Source of the DNA: Clostridium sp. BJN0013
GTDB taxonomy: Bacteria > Bacillota > Clostridia > Clostridiales > Clostridiaceae
Reading direction: 5' to 3'
Length of the DNA: 64,000 nt
Assembly (NCBI RefSeq): GCF_040939125.1
Contig: NZ_CP162495.1
Location: forward strand, 3,968,001-4,032,000
A model generated the notes under the pieces. It was not told where the DNA came from. It worked only from the letters and a program-made list of their open reading frames with translations, and did no database searches. Below, piece after piece: positions 56,881-64,000 of the stretch (within the stretch, counting starts at the first letter, position 1; every line of letters begins with the position of its first letter). The translations under genes were made by a program, and so were the position numbers.

Positions 56881-57726
56881 TTATTCTATAAATTCACCCA
56901 TATCTCTAAACTTATTATATCTATGTTGAAGCAACTCATCTATAGAACACTTTTTAAGTATATCTAATTTTTTTACAAGCTCTTCTTTTATAGTTTTAAC
57001 CATTGTATCTACATCTTTTTGTGCTCCCCCTGAAGGTTCTTTTAGTACTTTATCTATTATACCATATTTTATTAAATCCTGAGCTGTAATCTTCATAACC
57101 TCTGCAGCTTCTTTGGATTTAGATGCATCCTTCCAGAGTATACCTGCGAATCCTTCCGGAGATAAAATAGAATATATTGAATTTTCAAGCATCCACACTG
57201 AATCTGCAACAGCAAAAGCAAGCGCTCCTCCACTTCCTCCTTCTCCAATTACTATAGATATTATAGGTACCTTTAATTTAAACATATCCATTAAATTTCT
57301 AGCTATGGCCTCACCCTGTCCCCTTTCTTCTGCTTCTACACCGCAAAAAGCTCCTGGGGTATCTACAAAACATATAATAGGTCTATAAAATTTATCAGCC
57401 TGTTTCATAAGTCTTAAACTTTTTCTATATCCCTCGGGTTCCGGCATGCCAAAATTTCTTTTTATATTTTCATTGGTATTATTACCTTTTTGTTGACCTA
57501 TTACAGTTACAGGCTCTCCTTCTAATAATGCAATTCCTCCTACTACAGAAGGATCATCTCCAAAATATCTATCTCCATGAAATTCTATAAAAGAATCAAA
57601 TATCTTACATATATAATCTAAAGAAGTAGGTCTCTCAATCATTCTCGCCAGAGTTACCCTGTTCCAGGCATTTTTTCCTTCAAGTTTTTTATTGAGAGCT
57701 TTTTGCACCTTTCCTAACTTTTCCAT
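56881..57726 (-). CDS. accA: Acetyl-CoA carboxylase, carboxyltransferase subunit alpha
   Basis: 281 aa from ATG at 57726 (AAGGAAG upstream); upstream in-frame codons lack a ribosome site. [22 protein letters not shown] and [11 protein letters not shown]-like [16 protein letters not shown] are AccA signatures. With AccD it moves carboxyl from biotin to acetyl-CoA to make malonyl-CoA. Last gene of the fab/acc operon. Confidence 0.96.
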   Translation of the reverse strand: MEKLGKVQKALNKKLEGKNAWNRVTLARMIERPTSLDYICKIFDSFIEFHGDRYFGDDPSVVGGIALLEGEPVTVIGQQKGNNTNENIKRNFGMPEPEGYRKSLRLMKQADKFYRPIICFVDTPGAFCGVEAEERGQGEAIARNLMDMFKLKVPIISIVIGEGGSGGALAFAVADSVWMLENSIYSILSPEGFAGILWKDASKSKEAAEVMKITAQDLIKYGIIDKVLKEPSGGAQKDVDTMVKTIKEELVKKLDILKKCSIDELLQHRYNKFRDMGEFIE

Positions 57727-57799
57727 ACAAAACTTCCTTTCATCTAAAAAACTTATAATAAAATAAAAATAGTACCTATTTATAAACAATTTTTTAATG

Positions 57800-58675
57800 C
57801 TAGCTATTTCTACTATGAATAACTAATATTTTTCTCAAAGTTTCTTTTAAATTTTCTCTGGAGACTATATTATCAATAAATCCATGTTGTAGTAGAAATT
57901 CTGCTCTTTGGAACCCCTCAGGAAGTTTTTGCCTTATAGTCTGTTCTATTACTCTTTTTCCTGCAAATCCTACAAGAGCACCAGGTTCCGCTAAAATTAT
58001 ATCTCCAAGCATGGCAAAACTAGCTGTTACCCCCCCTGTTGTAGGGTCTGTAAGTACCGATACATATAAAAGTCCTTCCTCATTCAGTTTATTGATCGCG
58101 CCGCTTACTTTTGCCATTTGCATTAGTGAAAAAATTCCTTCCTGCATTCTTGCTCCCCCAGAAGTTGTAAAAATAATTAGCGGTAATTTTAATTCTATAG
58201 CTTTTTCTACTGCTCTGGTAATTTTCTCCCCTACCACAGAACCCATACTTCCCATCATAAAATTACTATCCATAATACATATTATAGCCGGTTCTTGTCC
58301 TATAGTACCTTTGCCTGTTATTACAGCTTCTTTTATACCGGTTTTCTTTTGAATATTTTTAATTTTATCTTTATACCCTTTAAATTCTATTGGATCAGCA
58401 GTAATCATATCCTTATCAAATTCATAAAAACTTTCTTTATCCAAGATAAGATCTACTCGTTCTAATGCACTCATTCTAAAATGGTAACCACAGTAATAAC
58501 ATACCTTATTATTTTTCTCCATATCATTCTTATATAATACCTTACCACAGCCATCACACTTTACCCACATACCATTTGGTATACTGGGCTTCTTACTAAG
58601 ATCATCATGAATATCCTTTAAAGCTCGTTGACTAACTGTAATATACTTAGTTTTTTTAAAGAATTTATTTAACAA
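57800..58675 (-). CDS. accD: Acetyl-CoA carboxylase, carboxyltransferase subunit beta
   Basis: 291 aa from TTG at 58675, with AGAGGTG nine bases before; a GTG at 58687 is the alternative but overlaps that ribosome site. The N-terminal zinc ribbon is [13 protein letters not shown] and CYYCGYH. Core motifs: [19 protein letters not shown] and [16 protein letters not shown]. Partner of AccA, 73 bp upstream of it. Confidence 0.95.
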   Translation of the reverse strand: MLNKFFKKTKYITVSQRALKDIHDDLSKKPSIPNGMWVKCDGCGKVLYKNDMEKNNKVCYYCGYHFRMSALERVDLILDKESFYEFDKDMITADPIEFKGYKDKIKNIQKKTGIKEAVITGKGTIGQEPAIICIMDSNFMMGSMGSVVGEKITRAVEKAIELKLPLIIFTTSGGARMQEGIFSLMQMAKVSGAINKLNEEGLLYVSVLTDPTTGGVTASFAMLGDIILAEPGALVGFAGKRVIEQTIRQKLPEGFQRAEFLLQHGFIDNIVSRENLKETLRKILVIHSRNS

Positions 58676-58797
58676 GCTCCCTATCACCTCTTTTATAAAA
58701 TCACCAGTTAATTAAATTACCATTTAATTTATTATATAGTAAAACATTGAAAAAATAAACTCTACTTAATATGCGCTCACTGCTCTTAAATTCTTTA

Positions 58798-60141
58798 TTA
58801 ATATTTAAAATTCTTCTCTATAAATGTTGTGTCGTAGGTTCCCTTTATAAATTCATCACTACTTATTAGTTCAAATTGAAAATCTATATTTGTATTTACT
58901 CCTTCTATAATAAATTCACCTAAAGCCCTTCTCATCCTGTATATAGCTTCCTCTCTATCCTTACCATATACAATAAGCTTTGCTATCATGGAATCATAAT
59001 AGGGTGGAATATTATATCCTGAATACACTGCACTATCTACTCTAACATTAGGTCCTCCAGGAACATATAGTTCAGTTATTTTCCCAGGGGAAGGCATAAA
59101 ACCTTTTTCCACATTTTCTGCATTTATCCTACACTCTATGGAATGCCCATTTATTTTTATATCTTCTTGTGAAAAACTTAACTTCTCTCCTGCTGCAATT
59201 TTTATCTGTTCTTTTACAAGGTCTATACCTGTTATCATTTCAGTTATAGGGTGCTCTACTTGTATACGGGTATTCATTTCCATAAAATAATATTCCCCAT
59301 TTCTATCTAAAAGAAATTCAACAGTTCCAGCATTATTGTAATTTACAGCTTTAGCTGCTCTTATAGCCATTTCACCCATAGACATTCTAAGCTCCTCCGT
59401 TATGACTTTTCCAGGAGCCTCCTCTAAAAGTTTCTGATTTCTTCTTTGCATGGAACAATCTCTTTCTCCTAAATAAACTATGTTTCCAAAATTATCTCCA
59501 AGTATCTGAACCTCAATATGCTTTGGATTTTCTATAAATCTTTCAAGATATATGGTATCATCTCCGAAAGCTACTTTTGCTTCAGCTTTAGCATTTTCAT
59601 AATTTTTTATAAGTTCATCTTCTTTATGCACAATTCTTATGCCTCGTCCTCCACCTCCAGCGGAGGCTTTTATCATAACAGGATACCCTATATCCTTAGC
59701 CACTTCTAAAAGTTCATCACTTGAATCTATGGCCTTTCCTGAACCCGGTATTATAGAAACTTTTGCTTTACTCATTATATTTCTAGCATTGGATTTATTA
59801 CCCATATTTTCAATGCACTCTGCAGTAGGTCCTATGAAAATAATATTGCATTCTTCGCATATTCTGGCAAATTTACTATTTTCAGATAAGAAACCAAATC
59901 CAGGATGAATAGCCTCTGCACCAGATAAAACTGTAGCACTTATTATATTTTGTATATTTAAATAGCTTTCTCTTGGTGCAGCAGGACCAATACAAATGGC
60001 TTCATCTGCCATTTGTGTATGAAGAGCATCTTTATCTGCTTCTGAATATACTGCTACAGTCTCTATACCCATTTCTCTACAGGTTCTAATTATTCTAACT
60101 GCTATTTCTCCTCTATTTGCAATCAAAATTTTATTAAACAC
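58798..60141 (-). CDS. accC: Biotin carboxylase
   Basis: 447 aa. ATP-grasp enzyme: MFNKILIANRGEIAVRIIRT, KASAGGGGRGIRIV, ERDCSMQRRNQKL, and MEMNTRIQVEHPITE with metal-binding Glu residues. Carboxylates the biotin on AccB using ATP and bicarbonate. Full length. Between fabZ and accD. Confidence 0.97.
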   Translation of the reverse strand: MFNKILIANRGEIAVRIIRTCREMGIETVAVYSEADKDALHTQMADEAICIGPAAPRESYLNIQNIISATVLSGAEAIHPGFGFLSENSKFARICEECNIIFIGPTAECIENMGNKSNARNIMSKAKVSIIPGSGKAIDSSDELLEVAKDIGYPVMIKASAGGGGRGIRIVHKEDELIKNYENAKAEAKVAFGDDTIYLERFIENPKHIEVQILGDNFGNIVYLGERDCSMQRRNQKLLEEAPGKVITEELRMSMGEMAIRAAKAVNYNNAGTVEFLLDRNGEYYFMEMNTRIQVEHPITEMITGIDLVKEQIKIAAGEKLSFSQEDIKINGHSIECRINAENVEKGFMPSPGKITELYVPGGPNVRVDSAVYSGYNIPPYYDSMIAKLIVYGKDREEAIYRMRRALGEFIIEGVNTNIDFQFELISSDEFIKGTYDTTFIEKNFKY

Positions 60142-60166
60142 TTCTAAAACTCAACTCCCTGACAAT

Positions 60167-60619
60167 TTAATTTTTGTCCCCTATCATAAACATCAATTCT
60201 CCTTCTGCAGCCTTTTTTTCTCCTACATAAGCTATTGCCTTTCCTATTCCTGCAGGACCTTTAATTCTTACTATTTCTACTTCCAATTTCAAAGTATCTC
60301 CAGGTACTACATTTTTTCTAAACTTTGCTTTATTTATACCACCAAAAAAAGCTATCTTACCTTTAAATTCTTCTTTGCTTAAAATAGCTACAGCCCCTGC
60401 TTGAGCTAGTGCCTCTATTATAAGCACCCCTGGCATTACAGGCATTTCTGGAAAGTGTCCCTGAAAAAAATACTCATTTGCGGTAACATTTTTATAAGCT
60501 ATAACTTTTTTTCCCGGCTCCATATAACTTACCCTGTCTATTAATAAAAAGGGATATCTATGAGGAATAATATTTTTTATATCCTGTACTCCAAAATCCA
60601 CTTTGAATTGTTCTTCCAT
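60167..60619 (-). CDS. fabZ: 3-hydroxyacyl-ACP dehydratase
   Basis: 150 aa. [14 protein letters not shown] has the catalytic His; [19 protein letters not shown] has the catalytic Glu. Hot-dog fold. Dehydrates 3-hydroxyacyl-ACP in chain elongation. Follows accB by 14 bp. Confidence 0.97.
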   Translation of the reverse strand: MEEQFKVDFGVQDIKNIIPHRYPFLLIDRVSYMEPGKKVIAYKNVTANEYFFQGHFPEMPVMPGVLIIEALAQAGAVAILSKEEFKGKIAFFGGINKAKFRKNVVPGDTLKLEVEIVRIKGPAGIGKAIAYVGEKKAAEGELMFMIGDKN

Positions 60620-60633
60620 ATGTGCTCCTCCTT

Positions 60634-61146
60634 TTAATTACTAGTTTTTATCTTAAAAATAAGCTGTCCATACTCTACCATCTGCTCATTTTTAGCTAAG
60701 ATTTCCACTACTTCTCCCTCTACTTCACTCTGAATTTCATTCATAAGCTTCATAGCTTCTATTATACAAAGAACATCTCCCTTTTTTACTTTAGATCCTA
60801 TATTTACAAAGGGAGGTTTGTCAGGACTAGGTGAACTATAAAAGGTGCCTACTATAGGTGCTGCTATTTCTTTTATAGAATCGTCTTTTTCAGTAGCTAG
60901 TTCGCTCTTTGTAATCTCTAATTCATCTATTTTTTCTTCTCTTGTTTTTATTATTTTATCTTCATAATTTTGTGAAATAGTATTTAGTTTTTCCTTATTC
61001 TCTCCCAAAATATTTATATTTTTTATGTTGCCTTCTTCCCCTTGTTTTTTCATTATTATGGATATTCCCTCCCAATTAATTTCTAAATATCCCAGTTGTG
61101 AATTATCCATAGTCTTTATAATATTTTCAATTGCCTTAACGTCCAT
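60634..61146 (-). CDS. accB: Biotin carboxyl carrier protein
   Basis: 170 aa from ATG at 61146 (GTGGAG upstream). The biotinyl domain at the C-terminus has the attachment site [13 protein letters not shown] (Lys biotinylated). The N-terminal helix and Glu/Lys-rich linker are typical. It starts one base after fabF stops. Confidence 0.96.
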   Translation of the reverse strand: MDVKAIENIIKTMDNSQLGYLEINWEGISIIMKKQGEEGNIKNINILGENKEKLNTISQNYEDKIIKTREEKIDELEITKSELATEKDDSIKEIAAPIVGTFYSSPSPDKPPFVNIGSKVKKGDVLCIIEAMKLMNEIQSEVEGEVVEILAKNEQMVEYGQLIFKIKTSN

Positions 61147-61147
61147 A

Positions 61148-62386
61148 TTATTCACTCCACTTTTTTAATAAAATTACTGCATTATGGCCTCCAAATCCAA
61201 ATGAATTAGACATTGCATACTTAACTTCTGCAGCTCTTCCTTCATTTGGAACATAATCAAGATCACATTCCTCATCCACCTCTCTATAGCCTATGGTAGG
61301 TGGAATGTAATTATTTTGAACAGACTTAACACATATTATAGCCTCTATAGCCCCTGCCGCCCCTAAAAGATGTCCTGTCATAGACTTAGTTGAACTTACC
61401 GGTATACCTTTGGCTTTATCTCCAAAGGTTAATTTTATAGCTTTAGTTTCTGATTTATCGTTAGTTGGGGTACCTGTACCATGGGCATTTATGTAGGAAA
61501 CTTCACCTCTATCAATTCCTGCTTCCTCTATTGCAATTTTCATAGCTCTTGCAGGGCCTTCTCCCTCAGGATCTACTGCCGTTATATGATAGGCATCACA
61601 AGTTGAACCATACCCTACTACCTCAGCATATATATTTGCATTTCTTTTCTTTGCATGTTCCAGTGATTCAAGTATGACAATTCCTGCCCCTTCTCCCATA
61701 ACAAATCCTCCTCTTTCTTTATCAAAGGGGATAGATGCTCTTTTTGGATCATCACTTCTACTAAGTGCCGTAAGGGATATAAAACCTGCTATGGAAAGAG
61801 GTGTTATAGATGCCTCTGCACCTCCTGCAATCATCACATCCGCCCTGCCATCTTCAATCATTTTGTAAGCTTCACCAATTGCATTTGTACCTGTAGCACA
61901 GGCTGTAACAACTGTAGTACATACTCCTTTGGCTCCAAACTTTATAGCTATATTGCCTGCTGCCATATTGCCTATAATCATAGGTATAAATATCGGACGA
62001 ACTCTGCCAGGACCTTTTTCTCTAAGAGTATCATGTTCTTTTTCTATAGTACCTATCCCTCCTATTCCAGACCCTACCAAAACTCCAAACCTATATTTAT
62101 CTACGGTATCAAGATCAAGTCCTGAATCCTCTAATGCTTCCAGAGCTGATACCATGGCAAACTGTGAAAATTTATCCAGTCTTCTAACTTCTTTTTTGTC
62201 AAGAACTTTTCCAGGATCAAAGTCTTTCACTTCTGCTGCCAACTTTGATTTAAAATTTTTTGTATCAAATGACTTAATAAAATCTATTCCACAAACACCA
62301 TTTTTTATATTATTCCAAAAAGTATTTACATCGTTTCCTACGGGCGTAACTGCCCCAAGTCCTGTAATCACAACTCTTTTTTTCAT
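61148..62386 (-). CDS. fabF: 3-oxoacyl-ACP synthase II
   Basis: 412 aa from ATG at 62386 (AGGTG upstream). Catalytic Cys in [15 protein letters not shown], His in [11 protein letters not shown] and second His in [12 protein letters not shown]. Elongates acyl chains with malonyl-ACP. No acyl-carrier-protein gene lies between it and fabG, unlike Bacillus order; the acp gene is not in this window. Confidence 0.97.
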   Translation of the reverse strand: MKKRVVITGLGAVTPVGNDVNTFWNNIKNGVCGIDFIKSFDTKNFKSKLAAEVKDFDPGKVLDKKEVRRLDKFSQFAMVSALEALEDSGLDLDTVDKYRFGVLVGSGIGGIGTIEKEHDTLREKGPGRVRPIFIPMIIGNMAAGNIAIKFGAKGVCTTVVTACATGTNAIGEAYKMIEDGRADVMIAGGAEASITPLSIAGFISLTALSRSDDPKRASIPFDKERGGFVMGEGAGIVILESLEHAKKRNANIYAEVVGYGSTCDAYHITAVDPEGEGPARAMKIAIEEAGIDRGEVSYINAHGTGTPTNDKSETKAIKLTFGDKAKGIPVSSTKSMTGHLLGAAGAIEAIICVKSVQNNYIPPTIGYREVDEECDLDYVPNEGRAAEVKYAMSNSFGFGGHNAVILLKKWSE

Positions 62387-62410
62387 ACATTTCACCTAAC
62401 CTTTAAAAGT

Positions 62411-63157
62411 TTACATTACCATTCCGCCATCTATATTTATTATTTGTCCTGTTAAATAATCTGCACTTGAAGAAGCTAAAAAGGCTACTACATTTGCTAC
62501 ATCATCAGCTGTTCCAAATCTTTTTAATGGTATGCTATTTAATGTGTTTTCCTTCACTTTTTCCGATAGACTTTCTGTCATATCCGTCCTTATAAATCCT
62601 GGTGCCACAGCATTTACATTTATTCCCCTTGAAGCCAATTCTCTGGCTGTAGATTTGGTGACTCCTATTATTCCTGCCTTTGCTGCAGAATAGTTTACCT
62701 GTCCTGCATTACCTGTTATACCTACCACCGAAGATATATTTATTATTTTTCCACTTCGCTGTTTTACCATTATTGGACTTACATGTCTTATACAATTAAA
62801 TGTTCCTTTTAAATTTATCTTTATAACCTGATCAAAATCTTCTTCTTTCATTCTAAGTATTAATCCATCCTTAGTTATTCCAGCATTATTTACCAATACA
62901 TCTATTCTTCCAAAGGCATTAACTGCCTCTTTCATAATATTTTTCGCATCTTCAAATATACTTACATCCCCTTGAATAGCAATAGCTTTACTTCCTCTTT
63001 GTTCAACTTCCTCTATTAATCCTTCTATAAGATTTGAACTACTCCTGTAGTTAACTACTATATCAAACCCCTCTTCTGCTAATTTAAGCGTAATAGCCTT
63101 TCCAATGCCCTTGGCGCCTCCTGTGATTAAAGCTACTTTTTTATTTAAATTATCCAT
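62411..63157 (-). CDS. fabG: 3-oxoacyl-ACP reductase
   Basis: 248 aa, short-chain dehydrogenase. NADPH motif TGGAKGIGKAI, catalytic Ser (INISSVVGITGN), Tyr and Lys (VNYSAAKAG). Reduces 3-oxoacyl-ACP. Between fabD (10-bp gap) and fabF. Confidence 0.97.
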   Translation of the reverse strand: MDNLNKKVALITGGAKGIGKAITLKLAEEGFDIVVNYRSSSNLIEGLIEEVEQRGSKAIAIQGDVSIFEDAKNIMKEAVNAFGRIDVLVNNAGITKDGLILRMKEEDFDQVIKINLKGTFNCIRHVSPIMVKQRSGKIINISSVVGITGNAGQVNYSAAKAGIIGVTKSTARELASRGINVNAVAPGFIRTDMTESLSEKVKENTLNSIPLKRFGTADDVANVVAFLASSSADYLTGQIINIDGGMVM

Positions 63158-63167
63158 TTCACCTCTC

Positions 63168-64000
63168 CTATCTATTCTTTAATTTTTCCACAGTACTGTT
63201 TAAGGATTTAATGTCTTGAACATTCAACGTAAGAACCTTTCTATTTACTTTTTTTACAAATCCACTTAATACTCTTCCAGGACCTATTTCTACAAAAGTA
63301 TCCACTCCGAATTCCATCATGGTATTTATACTTTTTTCAAAAAGTACTGTACTCATGACCTGTTTTTTCAGATAAGGTTTTATATCTTGAACTTTTTGGA
63401 CTATTTCTCCAGTTACATTTGTTACAACTGGAATAGAACACTGACCCATATATACATTTTTTAGTTCTTTTTCTAATTTTTCTGCAGCAGTTTTCAACAT
63501 AGATGTATGAAAAGGTCCACTAACAGTAAGTTCTACTACCTTAAGTGCTCCATTATCCTTAGCTATGCTGCAGGCAGCTTTCACTGCTTCTATTTCTCCT
63601 CCAATTACAACTTGACCTGGACAATTAATGTTTGAAAGTTCTACTGTTCCTAAATAGCTGCAGTCATTACATATTTTTTCCACATCTGAATAATTTAATC
63701 CCATAATAGCAGCCATAGTACCCATACCTTCTGGAACTGCCTCTTGCATATATTTCCCTCTTTTTTTCACTAAAGCCACAGCTTCCTTGAATCCAATAAT
63801 ACCACTGCATACAAGAGCTGAATATTCTCCCAGACTCAGCCCAGCAGTGATATCAGCCTTAATATCAAAACTTTCTAAGGCTCTTAAAGCCGCTATACTG
63901 GTTGTTAAAATTGCAGGTTGAGTATTTTCAGTTCTATTTAAATCTTCTTCAGGACCTTCAAAACATATATTACTTATGGAAAACCCTAATGTATCATCTG
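63168..64000 (-). CDS. fabD: Malonyl-CoA-ACP transacylase (5' end cut by window)
   Basis: The frame stays open from position 63998 to the stop at 63168, 277 residues visible; only about 40 N-terminal residues are missing. The catalytic Ser is in TAGLSLGEYSALVCSG; GKYMQEAVPEGMGTMAAIMG, ELTVSGPFHTSML (His) and EIGPGRVLSGF are conserved. Loads malonyl onto ACP. First gene of the operon visible here. Confidence 0.96.
   Translation of the reverse strand, partial: DDTLGFSISNICFEGPEEDLNRTENTQPAILTTSIAALRALESFDIKADITAGLSLGEYSALVCSGIIGFKEAVALVKKRGKYMQEAVPEGMGTMAAIMGLNYSDVEKICNDCSYLGTVELSNINCPGQVVIGGEIEAVKAACSIAKDNGALKVVELTVSGPFHTSMLKTAAEKLEKELKNVYMGQCSIPVVTNVTGEIVQKVQDIKPYLKKQVMSTVLFEKSINTMMEFGVDTFVEIGPGRVLSGFVKKVNRKVLTLNVQDIKSLNSTVEKLKNR

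Noticed and set aside
61929-62399. A 156-codon plus-strand frame opposite fabF
   Set aside because: Antisense to an intact, conserved fabF with all catalytic residues; no ribosome site.

Overview
The window is a contiguous piece of a low-GC, spore-forming, anaerobic Firmicutes chromosome, most likely Clostridium sensu stricto. The evidence is AT-rich codon use, clean Shine-Dalgarno sites, sporulation genes (spoIIE, yabP/yabQ, spoVB, spoVT, spoVG, a GerMN protein), an [FeFe]-hydrogenase-like protein, type III glutamine synthetase and the clostridial fab/acc gene order. A species in the C. kluyveri / C. ljungdahlii area is a guess that I cannot confirm from sequence alone.

Layout. 1-1501: the 5' part of spoIIE and six tRNA genes (two tandem copies of Met-fMet-Leu), all on the minus strand behind one consensus sigma-A promoter. 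1592-21501: a long minus-strand block (yabR, divIC, yabQ, yabP, rqcP, hup, mazG, spoVB, spoVT, prsA, mfd, pth, htrA, a two-component pair, prs, glmU, spoVG, purR). This is the conserved Firmicutes neighbourhood that joins cell-wall precursor supply, sporulation, transcription-coupled repair and purine/PRPP control. 21785-31807: mixed-strand genes (murC, a divergent [FeFe]-hydrogenase homologue, a HAD phosphatase, comB, two radical SAM proteins, a YkvI-type transporter). 31854-40407: an H-NOX/chemoreceptor fusion, an XRE regulator, murI, type III glnA, one IS256-family insertion and small genes. 40643-56560: murA, walJ, gerM-like, yyzF-like, a SEC-C protein, sbcDC, a DUF4434 surface protein, ogt, asnS with an Asn T-box, a TM1266-type regulator, a dimeric dUTPase-like protein, a transporter, a subtilase and ferritin. 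56881-64000: the minus-strand fatty-acid operon fabD-fabG-fabF-accB-fabZ-accC-accD-accA.

The most notable unexplained structure is a dispersed intergenic repeat of about 140-190 bp. Six clear copies lie in this window (7568, 17401, 23678, 29556, 33685, 56564) in both orientations. It has two domains: a 5' domain closed by TTATCC/GGATAA, with changes between copies that keep the pairing, and a 3' domain closed by AAGGTTCAG/CTGAACCTT. Copies lie about 30 bp upstream of three start codons. One copy carries a second palindrome inside it.

Other points: an H-NOX sensor with the full W9/N74/Y140 oxygen-binding triad in an anaerobe; two genes (SEC-C protein and ferritin) whose strong Shine-Dalgarno is separated from the ATG by a hairpin; a subtilase with His in place of the oxyanion Asn; an S24-type repressor lacking both catalytic residues; and a GC-rich structured tail inside the IS256 element.
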